Assembly (NCBI GenBank): GCA_025677835.1
Contig: JAIXMR010000154.1
Location: 1 to 39,697 of the forward strand
Direction: 5' to 3'
Length of the DNA: 39,697 nt
Source of the DNA: Sporodiniella umbellata
Taxonomy: Eukaryota > Mucoromycota > Mucoromycetes > Mucorales > Rhizopodaceae
This document shows positions 1-11,491 of the stretch, piece after piece (positions within the stretch are counted from its first letter, which is position 1; each line of letters opens with the position of its first letter). Under the pieces are notes generated by a model, which saw only the letters and a program-made list of their open reading frames with translations, ran no database searches and had not been told where the DNA came from. Made by a program: the position numbers and the translations under genes.

Positions 1-2878
1 AAAAATTGGCCTTAACGTTCAGCTTTCTCCTACTATCGCAAACACTCTGAAAAAAAGCCAGCAATCATTCAAATTGACAAGTCAAATGCACAGCATTTCA
101 AAACGCTTGTACAGCGGTAATGGGGGGTTTTTTTTTATAGCAAATTTCGACTGACATTTGCAATGTTGTTACTAGGTCCTCAAGGAGGTTTTCGGTTGGA
201 TCCAAACCAAGCTCAAGACCAGCCAAAGGCTTTAGAACAATATGTAATTATATAATAAGATGCAAATATCAAGTAAAGTTGTTTATGAATTATTTTTTTT
301 TGGTAAATTGTGTATAGGCAATCGATCTCACAGCAATGGCAGAAAAAGGAAAACTAGGTAATTCTTTTTTTTTTTTTAGTAATTTCCAGTTCGGGTGTTT
401 AATAATTTGCATTAATTACAGACCCTGTCATTGGACGCGATGAAGAAATAAGAAGAACTCTTGAAGTGTAAAAGCTACTCATAAAAATTAAAGAGGCCTT
501 TGTTTCTAATAATTAAAAATAGATTGGCTCGTCGTACTAAAAACAATCCTGTATTAATTGGTGAAGCTGGGTAAGTTAAAAAAAAAAGGAAAAAAAAAAG
601 ACAGGGTCTTATACTTTTTTAACCATAGCGTCGGCAAAACAGCTATCGCAGAAGTAAGCATTCAAGACTTTTTTTAAGGAAAAAAAAACTAAAAACATAA
701 AAACAGGGACTCGCTCAAAGAATTACTGCAAATGAAGTGCCTGAGTCTATCAAAGGAAAACGCGTTATTGCATTGGACCTGGGTGTAAGAACTTTTTTTT
801 TACTATATAGAAAAAACTAACATAAATACATAGGCCTTAGTAGCTGGTGCCAAATACAGGTAAGGGAATTGGCGTATAGCAGCAATTTTAGGAAATGATT
901 AACGTGTGAAAAAAAAACTAGGGGAGAATTTGAGGATCGTTTGAAAAGCGTTCTCAAAGAAGTTTCTGAATCTGAAGGAAAGATCATTCTTTTTGTTGAT
1001 GAAATACATACCTTACTTGGTCTTGGAAAATCAGAAGGTGCTATGGATGCTGGAAATCTACTTAAGCCCGCACTTGCACGTGGCCAGTTGCGTTGTGTAG
1101 GTGCAACTACTATAGATGAGTATCGCAAATACATTATGCAAGACCCAGCTCTAGCCCGACGATTTCAACAAGTTATGGTTAGTGAACCATCTGTACAAGA
1201 CACTATATCTATTCTACGTGGATTGAAAGAACGTTATGAGGTTCACCATGGTGTGCGTATATCTGATGCTGCCATTGTAGCTTCTGCCATTCACTCAAAC
1301 CGCTACATTGCTGACCGCTTCTTACCCGACAAAGCCATTGACTTACTTGATGAAGCATGCTCTAAACTTAGACTACAACAAGAAAGCAAACCAGAGATTC
1401 TCGAAACCCTTGATCGCCAAATTATGACTATTCAAATAGAGTTGGAGTCTTTGCGTAAAGAAACAGACACTTTATCAATGGAAAGAAGAGACAAGCTCAA
1501 AGAAGACTTGAGCAACAAACAAAAAGAAAGTGAACGTCTTTCAGGAATTTGGAACGATGAGCGAAAAAAGATAGATGATATCAAATGCGTTAAGCAAGAT
1601 CTTGAAAAAGCACGCGTAGATTTAGAATCAGCCCAACGAAACGGAAACTTTCAGTTGGCCTCAGAGCTTCGTTACGGCACTATTCCTAATTTAGAAAAAA
1701 AGCTCCCCACTGAAACCTCGGCAGATGAAGAAAATCCTGAATCTCTGATTCACGAGCGTGTTACTTCGAACGACATTGCTCGTGTGGTAGCCCAGATGAC
1801 AGGGATTCCTGTCCGAAATTTGATGAAAGGTGAACGCGAAAAGCTGCTGCATATGGAAGGCGAAATGTCAAAGCGCGTTGTTGGTCAAGATGAAGCCATC
1901 AAAGGAGTTGCAGAGGCCGTTCGCCTTAGCCGAGCCGGCCTTCAAAATCCTTCAAAGCCCATTGCATCTTTCCTCTTTTTAGGGCCTACCGGCGTAGGAA
2001 AAACAGAACTCTGCAAGACGATAGCCAAGTTTTTGTTCGATACTGAAAACGCCATTATACGTGTTGATATGTCAGAGTATATGGAAAAGTTTAGTGTCAG
2101 TAGACTTATTGGATCGCCTCCTGGATACATTGGTCATGAAGAAGGCGGTGAGCTTACAGAAGCCGTAAGGCGTAGACCTTATGCAGTTGTACTTTTGGAT
2201 GAAATGGAAAAAGCACACAAAGACGTTTCAAACATTCTATTACAAGTTTTGGACGACGGAATATTAACTGATACAAAAGGACGAAAGATTGATTTTAGAA
2301 ACACAATCATCATCATGACATCCAACCTTGGTGCAGAAGCGCTAGTTTCGGACAGCGGTCACAATGGCGAAGTAAGCGCAAGAGCAAAAAACCAAGTATA
2401 CGATGCGGTAAAGCATGCCTTCTCACCCGAATTTGTCAATCGTATCGATGAAATGGTGGTCTTCAATCGATTGTCTAAAGACGCTTTAAGAGATATTGTT
2501 GATGTTCGTATTAAAGAAATAGAAGAGAGAACTAGCGACCGTCGTATAAAGATTAATGTTGAAAAAGAAGCAAGAGACTGGTTAGGAGAAAGAGGATACG
2601 ACCCTGCATACGGTGCAAGACCTTTAAATCGACTAATCCAGAAAAAACTTTTAAACCCTTTGGCACGATTGCTAATAGATGGCGGCGTTCGTACAGGAGA
2701 GACAGCCAGCGTTATTGTGGAAAAGTCAGCCACTGGAGAAACTGAGTTGACAGTATCTCGCAACCATGAAGCAGGGACTGCTGCCACTGAAGAAGAAAAC
2801 ATAACGAACGGCCATATGGCGCCTGTAGGAGATGAGGAGGCTGCTGTTCAAAAAGATAGAGATGACGATTTGCATTAA
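1..2878 (+). CDS. HSP104: Hsp104-type AAA+ protein disaggregase, 5' partial
   Basis: Cytosolic ClpB-family unfoldase that pulls proteins out of aggregates together with Hsp70/Hsp40. The secure exons are 318-357, 422-467, 523-570, 629-653, 707-784, 834-859 and 922-2878, all phase-consistent (740 codons including the stop). Visible motifs are NBD1 Walker A GEAGVGKT (split by an intron), pore loop GAKYRGEF, Walker B ILFVDEIH, a full coiled-coil M domain (about 1390-1720), NBD2 Walker A GPTGVGKT, pore loop GYIG and Walker B VVLLDEME. An acidic tail ends in DDLH, like the DDLD end of yeast Hsp104, and no mitochondrial ClpB (Hsp78) features are seen, so I call the cytosolic form. An exon upstream of 244 encodes the linker before LEQY (243/318 junction), but its start is unclear. 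The N-domain part at 1-165 cannot be read in one frame. Downstream AATAAA-like sequences follow the stop. Confidence 0.93.
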
Positions 2879-2948
2879 AATTTAATAAATTAAAAAAATA
2901 AAATCAATAATTTGTAAACATTTTTTCCCCCCAAAAAAATAAAAACAA

Positions 2949-4031
2949 ATGTCTTCACAAGATTCTAAGGTCATTCAACTTGAACATCCTTCTGGCTCAA
3001 GAGCTGAAGTTTCGCTTTTTGGTATTAAGGACGATAGGATACAACGTGTTTATTGACGCGTTTATTATTGCTTCAAGGTGCAACTGTTACCAGCTGGGAA
3101 GTTGACGGTAAAGAGCGATTATTTGTTAGGTATTTTGACAATAAAATTCGTCGTCAGCAAAAAAGTATTGATAGCTTTAAATAGCTCAAAAGCAAAACGT
3201 GATGGCAGCAAAGCTATCCGTGGCGGTATTCCCATTTGTTTCCCTATTTTCGGAACCAAAGATACAATTGACCTTCCTCAACATGGTACAAAAACAACAG
3301 AAAATGATTTTTTGGATAAAACTTAATAATGGCCCATTTCCTTTTCTTTTTTTTTGCAGGGTTTGCCCGTAATACCTACTGGAAAGAGCTTGAGTTAGAA
3401 TCCGACGATAACCAGACTACTGTTCAATTGGAATTGAAAGAGGCACACATTTCTTTGGAAGCAAGAAAAGCATGGCCTCACTCCTTTCATTTGGTTTATA
3501 CGGTTACTTTAACCGCAAAGACACTTAAAACTCACCTCAATTTGAAGAATGAAAGCCAAGAAGCTTTTGAATTTAATACGCTTCTTCACACATATTTCCG
3601 TGTACCAGTAACTATCAAATCCTGGAAAGAAAAGATAAAAGGTTTTAAAGCACTTATTTTAGGAATCTACAAACTCCCAAGTCCAGGGACTTATCTCTAG
3701 CGAATACATTGATAAAGTCAACGGAGGGGATAACAACGTAGAAAAGAACGATAAAGTGACTATTTCGCAAGAGGTCGATAGAGTATATAAAAACGTTCAA
3801 GACAAGCTTCTTCTTGAAGTTGGTGATGGTACATCAATTGGAATTGAAAAGAAAAATCTAAAGGATACTGTTGTATGGAATCCTTGGATTGAAAAAGCAA
3901 AGTCTATGGCTGATTTTGGTGATGAAGAGTATAAAAACATGATTTGCGTTGAGGCAGGCAGCGTTGCAGAGTGGGTCAAACTACCTGCAGGCCAATCTTG
4001 GGTTGCTGGACAAGATTTAACTGTTGTTTAA
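2949..4031 (+). CDS. Glucose-6-phosphate 1-epimerase (YMR099C family)
   Basis: Interconverts alpha- and beta-glucose-6-phosphate in the cytosol (aldose 1-epimerase fold). The exons I infer are 2949-3021, 3078-3129, 3185-3285, 3360-3607 and 3663-4031, giving 280 residues, close to the yeast protein's length. Signature pieces are FGATVTSWEVDGKE, DGSKAIRGGIPICFPIFG, PQHGFARN, LHTYFRVP and DTVVWNPWIEKAKSMADF, which contain the family's sugar-phosphate-binding residues. The third exon can start at either of two acceptors 27 nt apart; the downstream one (3185) gives an ungapped fit to the family. The start codon lies only 70 bp after the Hsp104 stop, so its promoter must be very short or lie inside the upstream gene. 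Confidence 0.92.
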
Positions 4032-5031
4032 ATCAGCTTTAATTAAAGTACCATACATTTTCAAACTCGCTTTTTTTTTTTAGTAAGCAAGCTTGACACA
4101 GTGTTTCACATTTGTTGATACAGAGACTATAGCGCAACATTTAGAAACAAATTCTCCTGCAATGAGAAACGAAGGCATTTTAATAACCCTTTATTTGTTT
4201 TCAAACAAATATAGACTCTGCAAGACAAACGTTTACTTTTCTGTTCCCCTTAATTTAAGAGCACCAAAGGTGTCTTTCAATTTATCTTGAACACGGTAAA
4301 AACCAAATAGCACCCAGATAAGGAATATATAGCCTTATCTGTGCCATTTTTTATATATAATAAAATACATTGTTTGTTATTAGTTAGTATATAAGATGGT
4401 GTCGTACTCGAGAAAAACCAGTTGAGCTCCCAACTGTGATCCTTGTCTAAGTTAAGCGGGCTGTATTGAGAAGGATTGATAACATACATAATATCTCCTT
4501 TGTTAGTCCTAACAAAAATACGGTTGTTTCTCAAAAATTACAGTGAGGTGCAAATCACTTGACTTGCTTTGATATTTGCGAAATCAAACTCCAGGATTTC
4601 GTATCTATATTCAAAACCGAATCATCCATCTGACACATCGTAAATGAGTATTAAGTTGAGACAAAAATAAATCAAGTTCCATTTAAAACAAAGCAACTTC
4701 AAAAGTATCAACAAAGCAGACGGCAACAAGGCTCTTTCATCAAAATAAAGACAAAACAATCAATATTTGCAGCAAGCTCTCGTCTTCATACTTCGACTTG
4801 TGTAACAGCTTTAGCTAACAAAAGGGGTGTTTTTTTCTTTTATGATATCAAGAATGACAATGTACTCCCCTGGTACTACTATCATTTATATTGCATGACT
4901 GGACATTTTCGGTTGTGTTGCAATTTTATTGGACATTAATTAAGTAACAGATCCATATTTGAATTTAACATGTAAGCCGCTCCGAGCAACTCCTTTTTCT
5001 TTTTGTTTTTGAAAAAAGAAAAGCATCTATT
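4032..5031. other. Spacer upstream of SURF4, with a possible kelch-like relic
   Basis: A 1-kb AT-rich gap with no intact gene. It must contain the promoter of the Surf4/Erv29 gene. Two minus-strand open stretches (4555-4638 and 4277-4534) read like protein but are not joined by a clear gene model; see the pseudogene entry. Confidence 0.5.
4277..4638 (-). pseudogene. Possible remnant of a kelch/beta-propeller gene
   Basis: On the minus strand, 4638-4555 opens with ATG and encodes 27 residues including DDSVLNIDTKSWS, which resembles a kelch blade (an xDVxxxDTxTWxW-type strand). It stops at a TGA. About 20 bp further on, another frame stays open to 4277 and includes MYVINPSQYSPLNLD and SWELNWFF. 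I see no splice pair that joins them cleanly and no further blades upstream, so if real this is a broken fragment. The match is by eye and weak. Confidence 0.2.
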
Positions 5032-5905
5032 ATGTCAGGTCTTAAAGAGCAAATGGAGGCTTTCAGCACAAAAGCAGAGGATGTCGTTGACAAAATAGGA
5101 CAACCTTTGAAACCTTATATTCCTGCAATGTCAAGATTTCTTATTATTGCTACATTCATAGAAGACTCTTTGCGTATTATTACCCAATGGGATGACCAAC
5201 TCTACTACATGCAGACTTCTCGATCTTTCCCAAGGGGTATTAGCCATCTATTTCTTGGCTTAAATATTTTGGTAAATATTGTATAAAAATGAGACATATT
5301 ATTAAACGGTGCTTTAGGTCATGCTTGCCTCTTCTTCATTGATTGTGGCAAAGAAGCACCAAGCATACGCTATTTATGGCCTTATGGGTGTGATAGTAAG
5401 TCAAGCTTTCGGATATGGTTTGCTCTTTGACATGCCCTTCTTTCTACGCAACTTGTCAGTGATGGGTGGTTTAATTATGGTTCTATCAGAGACAATGGTC
5501 CAACGCAAGCAAATGTTTGCCGCTTTACCTCAAATTTCAGAAAACGATCGCCGTATGTACTTGCAACTAGCTGGCCGTCTTTTGCTTATATTTCTCTTCA
5601 TTGGAACCGCCTTCCATGGCGAATGGTCTATAATGAGAGTTGTTGTTTCTTTGTTTGGGTTGGCTGCCTGTGTTATGGTTGCTGTTGGCTTTAAAGCCAA
5701 ATGGTCTGCTATGTTCTTAGTTCTATTCTTATCTGTTCTCAACGTATTTGTAAACAACTTCTGGTCAGTTCAACATAGCTTCTATAAGCGAGACTTCTTG
5801 AGATACGACTTTTTCCAGTCACTAAGTACAGTCGGCGGTTTCTTGCTATTAGTCAGTACTGGCCCCGGTGGACTGAGTTACGATGAAAAGAAGAAGGAAT
5901 TCTAA
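5032..5905 (+). CDS. ERV29: SURF4/Erv29 family ER cargo receptor
   Basis: Multi-pass membrane receptor that packs soluble secretory cargo into COPII vesicles and cycles between ER and Golgi. Exons 5032-5271 and 5318-5905 join in phase to give 275 residues, the family's usual size. Family-typical stretches are the N-terminal FIEDSLRIITQWDDQ, then HLFLGLNIL across the intron, and SVQHSFYKRDFLRYDFFQ near the end, followed by STVGGFLLLVSTGPGGLS. About seven hydrophobic segments are visible. The C terminus ends DEKKKEF, which presents a KKxx dilysine COPI retrieval signal, as expected for an ER-Golgi cycling protein. The 46-nt intron 5272-5317 is canonical. Confidence 0.95.
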
Positions 5906-8900
5906 AAGTTAATACGGGAAAAAATGTAAAGAAACCAAATAAAAGTATATAGTGCACATTTTTAAACACCAATTGGAGACAACGGCAGCAACATGTTGAT
6001 ATGTATTGTTGAGACTACAGTAATAATGTATATGATTCTGTTTTTTTTTTAGAATTATGTATCTTATAGAGTTATAGAGTAAATTTTTTTTACAGTGTGA
6101 GGCTTTTAGATCAGATAAGATATAAAAAGATTGACACCAGTATCTGATTTTATTTTATTTTAAAAAAAAAGTTGGTTTAATCACTAATATTTCTGAGAAT
6201 AGCTACTAGAAATACACAAGCAGTTCGGATATACTGTACTTAGTTCCAGAGACTATTCTTTTTTTTTAAGAAAAAAAGAAAAATGACGGATCAAGACAAC
6301 GTTAGCCGTTCCTTAACTCAAACCACATGAAAATCAGATAAACGTTTGAAGGAGTTTGAGATGTAAACATAAAAATGTTATGGTAGTACATACTCAAAAC
6401 TCTTTATCTTGTTTGGTTTGCTTCTAACATTTGTGTGTATATGTATATTGGCAGATGTAAAGAATGAGTGTCTATGGGCTATACCTGCAAAAGGGAAGCA
6501 AGTAAAACTCTCTTTTTAGAATCTACATAATATCACCAGGCGCGAGTTTCGGGCAGAGTACCTGAGACGAAAAAAAAAGCCCCCGGACTTAGGGTGCAAT
6601 ACCATTAACGCCGATCGGTATATTCCTTTTTTGTGTAGTAGGTTCTGTTTTTTTTTTTTTTTTTTTTGACTTTCAAAACGATAAACGCGAACTGTTTTAG
6701 AGATCATTAAGTTTATATATAACGACCAAACTTATTTGGCTCATATAATGACTTTTTGGAGGATATTAAGGCATCATACAGCTTCGAAATAAACTATAGC
6801 GCATATAAAATACAAAACCGCAGTACTCATCGTCATATCACAAACAAAAAAAATGAGAAAAATCGTAAGAAAAAAAGGAGATGAGCAACGTTAGTTTGGA
6901 GTGTGCAATAAAGCGTACATATTTTTTCGTATAAGCAATAATGTAAAGATAATTAATTATCTATATAAGAAGCAATTTTTTACATTAGTACTATAAAGCA
7001 TCTTTAGCTTATGCAAATTTTTCCAAAAGCAATTCAGTCGATTGCTGTGAACCAGAAAAGTGAGAAAAAAAATACCTTCTGCAAAATTTATATCCTCATT
7101 GTTTGGAAATAGTCTGTCTATAAAACCACCTAAAAATCTCAGATTGTATCTGGTTTAGCAAAGCTATACGGTTTCTCGTTCTCTAATACATCTCCAAGTA
7201 AATTAAAAACCATTGAGCTAACTAAGAAGAGGGCACTTATAATCGTTTTTTCTATTATACTTTGAGTTGTGTAATTTTGTTATTTACCTCTTTACCTCAT
7301 ATCGTTTATTGAAATTTCTTTTAACTTAATTTATGATAGCATTTTGCCAGCAAGATTTGATTTTTACAAACTGTAGCTCCTTTTTTTGATATCTAACTTA
7401 AAACTTGCCCTATTTTTGAAGTACTTATTCTACGGAATCAAAAGCGCTTTTGAAAAACACTTGTTGTTGCATAAATTCGCTCCAAAAATAAGATTATACC
7501 AGTGTATAATTTTATGTATAAGTAGAAATAAGTCTAATAAGTAACTTTTGTTGGCCGCCATAAGCATCACTATGAAACAACTTTCCACGACTTTATAAAC
7601 GTAAATAGTTTTTGTCAGTCCTTGCTCAGTCTCAAAAAATAAGCAAAAACAGAAAGCTGATATATAATTTAACCAAGAAGCCAGTATATGTCGTTATAGA
7701 AAAATAAAACGTGTATGGATAATTATTCCATACGTAAGTTTTCACTCTAAAATGTGCTTCCCGGAAAGCGTATATATAGCCACACCTTTTACAGACACAT
7801 AATTTGAAATGTGCTTTGATCAGCTATGAGCTACATGAAAGATCGATTAGAAAGCCACAGATATCCTTGTGGTAGATCCTGTAAGGCGAATGGTATTTAA
7901 AGTGTTAATAAAGAGCATTTGTATACTGCACCACTGTAGCTTTAATTGTGTTAAGAGACACAAAAGAAAAGAGTCAGTAATCAAACAATAAAACTACTCA
8001 TTAGTTTCAGATATATACAAAGAATCTTAACCAATCCGAGTTACATTTTTTAAAAAGAAATTGGACTGAATGTATTCTTCGCTGGAGAAACGAACTTTAC
8101 TAAACTTCAAAAAATTAATCAAACGGAAAAGAAAGCAACAAATAACTGTCTTTAAGGATTTGATTAACTTTCAGTATTGAAAAGCCGATGGTAGAAACAG
8201 CTAACTAAAAAAAACTTATCTGTAAACCAAGCCCAACTCAAAATTGAACAATCCTAGTAAAATAAACAGCTACTGCTGTTAGTCCAAATCTTTGATACTG
8301 CCATCATGATACTAAATTCAATCTGCTAAATGAAACAAAGCTAAAACACTAACGCTTAAAACGTTTTCAAAGTTGTAGTAGACGTGTTTCTTCTTTTTTT
8401 TTTTGAAAAAGAACACTATTGCTTTTTACACATTACATAGAAACTTTTCTCATATACAATTCAGACTTTATTTTGACAGCACAATAACGCGGATTTGCTT
8501 CTCAGAAAATTCAGCTAAAAATGTTTATGAGCAATGTGTAGCGCCCATAGCTACTACAAAGACATCGTCTTGTAAACTTCCTAGTTATGTTGCCATCCAT
8601 AAAAACCATATCTTGAAGTATCTAAAGCGAACAACTAGTTTTGCAGGTTATTTATGCTGTAATATTTAGCTATCTAAGAACAAATTTATAAAGCGATATA
8701 GTAACTGACAAATAAAGCAGCAAATAAAGTGATAGCTGTGCTTGTAGGCACTTGTTAGCGACTTGTCGTGTTTGGACAATGGCAGGAAAAACAAAATAAA
8801 AAGTAGGAAGGTTTTTTGTTTTATATGAAAAAGAGCCCGAAAAAAGTTTTAAAAAGGAACTAAAGAAATAGGATAAATGGAGAGGGCCATTAGAAAGCGA

Positions 8901-9066
8901 ATAGATAGGCCCAGCACTCAAACGTTGTTGAATAAGGAAAAGTTTATATGGTTAGTGTGGTGCTCCTTAGCTCTATTTTTATTGGATAATTTATTTTCAG
9001 CGATAAAAAATAAAAAGTGAGTGCAGATCTGTACTGTTTCAACGTTCCTTCATACCATTTCTTAAC
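5906..9066. other. 3.2-kb AT-rich gene-poor spacer
   Basis: No gene with recognisable homology was found on either strand. It contains homopolymer runs, several T-run/A-run dyads (about 6256-6281 and 8391-8411), and one clearly GC-richer block at 6519-6643 listed separately. The last few hundred bases must hold the promoter of the highly expressed eEF1-gamma gene. Confidence 0.6.
6519..6643 (-). pseudogene. Possible decayed 5S rRNA gene copy
   Basis: Read on the minus strand, this 125-bp block has the length of a 5S gene. It begins with ACCTAC and ends with GTAGATT, so a terminal CTAC/GTAG stem could form. It carries CCGATCGGCGTTAA, resembling the 5S segment CCGATCTGCGAAGTTAA, then GTACT, then CGCCTGG, in the order found in 5S RNA. 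It also has an internal run of nine T and poor agreement elsewhere, so it would be a dead copy or chance. It is distinctly GC-richer than its surroundings. Judged by eye only. Confidence 0.2.
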
Positions 9067-10419
9067 ATGAGCCCCGTTGGTGTATGTATCCATCCATCCA
9101 CATATCCATCCATTTAAAAATGATAACTAACTATTGTAACTGATAGACTATCAAGAGTTATCCCCAAAACCCCCGTGTGGCTAAGGCCTGTATTGCTGTA
9201 AGTACTTTTTCTTATTTTATGACATTCCAGATGTATTGATCATGAGTTGCAAATATAGGCTGCCTACAACGGTTTGGAATTCAACGTCGAATCTTTCGAC
9301 CTCGCCAAGGATAAGGATGCCGCTTTCCTTGCCAAGTTCCCTTTGGGTAAGATTCCCGCTATGGAATCTGCTGAAGTCGACCTCTTCGAATCTTCTGCCA
9401 TTGGTTACTACGCCGCTGCCCTCAAGGAAGACTCTGCTCTCCTCGGTAAGACTGCTGTTGAAAAGGCTTTGATCATGCAATGGACTCTTTTCGCTGAAAA
9501 CGAACTCTCTAACCACTTGGGTGGTTGGTTGTACCCTCTTTTGGGTTACATTCCCTACATGAAGCCCAATGTTGATGCTGCCACCAACAGCTTCAAGCGT
9601 GCTTTGGGTGCTTTAAACACCGTTTTGTTGACCAAGACCTATCTCGTCGGTAACGAAGTCACCTATGCTGATATCTGCGTTGTCACTGCTCTTAAACTCG
9701 CTTATGTCAACCTCCTCGATAAGGCTGCCCGTAACGAATACAAGAACGTCACCCGTTACTTTACCACCATTTCCAACCAACCCCACTTCAAGAAGTTCAT
9801 TGGTGACCTCACTCTCTGTGAAACACCCTTGAAGTTCACTCCTCCCAAGAAAGAGCCCAAGAAGAAGGAAGCCGCCCCCAAGAAGGAAGCTGCTCCTAAG
9901 AAGGAAGCTGCCCCTAAGGAAGATGTTGAAGATGAGCCCAAGCCTGCTCCCAAGCCCAAGTCCAAGTTGGACTTGCTCCCTCCCTCTCCTTTCGTCATGG
10001 ATGCCTGGAAGCGTGAGTACTCCAACAACGACACCAAGGATGCCATCAAGTGGTTCTGGAGCAACTTTGACTCTGAAGGTTACTCCATCTGGAAGGTCGA
10101 CTACAAGTACAACGATGAATTGACCTTGTGCTTCATGTCCAACAACTTGATCGGTGGTTTCTACGCCCGTCTTGAACGTGCTCACAAGTATGCTTTTGGT
10201 TCCATGATTGTTCGTGGTAAGGATAACGATAACACCATTGGCGGTTACTTTGTCATCCGTGGTCAAGAAGTTCCCTTCGAAATCTATGATGCTGCTGATT
10301 ACCCCTCTTACACCTTCACCAAGGTTGAACCCGCTCAATACGAAGAAAAGAAGGAAGAGTTCTACAAGTACTTGTCTTGGGAATTCGATGACTGTGTTGA
10401 CGGTAAGGTCTTCAAATAA
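9067..10419 (+). CDS. TEF4: Elongation factor 1-gamma (eEF1B gamma)
   Basis: Structural subunit of the eEF1B nucleotide-exchange complex that recharges eEF1A with GTP during elongation. Exons are 9067-9081, 9147-9197 and 9259-10419, giving 408 residues, close to the usual 410-415. The first coding exon is only five codons (MSPVG), followed by TIKSYPQNPRVAKACIA, a glutathione-S-transferase-like N domain. A GST C-terminal domain follows, then a linker at about residues 218-258 with KKEAAP units repeated three times, then the conserved EF1G C domain (DAIKWFWSNFDSEGYSIWK, GGYFVIRGQEVPFE). Codon use is strongly biased towards C-ending codons, unlike all neighbours, which fits very high expression. 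The first intron holds a TCCA repeat. Confidence 0.97.
9084..9113 (+). repeat. TCCA tetranucleotide repeat in eEF1-gamma intron 1
   Basis: Imperfect repeats of ATCC/TCCA lie just after the 5' splice site of the first intron. The run is short and its function is unknown; length polymorphism between strains would be expected. Confidence 0.7.
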
Positions 10420-11118
10420 GCAGCTCAAAACTTTCAATAAATATCAACCCACTCGCAAATCAACTTCATTATTCATCATATTACTATTTCTTGTTTTCGT
10501 ATACCATGTTTTAATATTTTTGAAAAGGGGGACTCTGGGGACTTTCCTTGTTCCCAAAAAAAAAAAAAAGGTATCCACGGCCAAGGATTAGTGTTCATTG
10601 TTACGCTAGTCTTGCCAGCCGAGAGGTTTTTCTTTATGAAATTATTTTTGGAACCAAGATCAAACGAGTCTCTTATAGACCCCGTGTTTCAAAGATCATT
10701 GACGCAGGGACAGATACGGGACTGACATATAAAACCAAGAATCCTTCAGGGGTTAACAATATACGCATGCTTTTTTTCTGACGCACTGGCTTATTTCGAA
10801 GTAAAGGTTTGTTAGAGTTCAGCACACAAGCTTTTGGCTATCGAACGCCATAAAATAAAGTTTTTCTTTTTTTTTTAAGCTTTACCAGGCCGACAAAGTT
10901 TTGCGTATCTAACAAACTTACTATTGATTTCTCCCTTTATCCATAATTTATTATAATGGCGTTTTTTTTTGAGACACTGGGCACAAACATACATTAACAA
11001 CATACTACATCGGACTTTGAAAATTCTTCAACTGAGGTGTGGCGCTTTGAACCCTCTTTTTCATCGTATCCTTTCTTTTTTTTTTTTTTGTCCTTTGATT
11101 TATTGAGAACAAGTAGAA
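10420..11118. other. Spacer between eEF1-gamma and the next gene
   Basis: This holds the eEF1-gamma 3' UTR (AATAAA at about 10437) and then the upstream region of the following gene. A plus-strand open stretch from about 10560 to 10781 has no start context or homology that I recognise and follows a run of A; I do not call it a gene. Confidence 0.5.
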
Positions 11119-11457
11119 ATGCCTTTAAAAGATGAAAAAACTAGAAAGTACACTCAACACAAAGACTTCAAGAAGCGATTTTAGCCTTATTAGCTGATTA
11201 TTGATTACTTAGGACAAAAGCATCTTCAGAATCAGATCGCTTACGATCAAAAGAAATAAGAAAAAAAAATCGCAATGCCATTGCAAAGACAGCTGAGGCC
11301 CGCGTTGCTGCTTTTCGTGCTGCGAACGCTGCTAGAGCTGCCTCTACTGTTACTACCACTCCAAATCGTTTGCCTTTGTCTTCCAGTGGATCCGCCTCTC
11401 GTCGTACAGCTTCTGCTAACCCGTCCAAGCCAATTAAACTCAAGGCTACCAAAAAGC

Positions 11458-11491
<34 letters not shown>

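Noticed and set aside
8403..8669. 88-codon plus-strand open frame in the 5.9-9.1 kb spacer
   Set aside because: No ATG at its start, AT-driven composition and no recognisable domain.
9613..10437. 274-codon open frame antisense to eEF1-gamma
   Set aside because: It is a by-product of the extreme codon bias of eEF1-gamma on the other strand; it has no homology or promoter of its own.
10548..10781. 77-codon plus-strand open frame after an A run downstream of eEF1-gamma
   Set aside because: Begins in a homopolymer, no recognised motif, and lies in the expected 3' region of a strongly expressed gene.
11148..11212. GC-AG intron alternative (donor at 11174) for the unrecognised gene
   Set aside because: A canonical GT donor at 11148 gives the same frame, so the rare donor is not needed.
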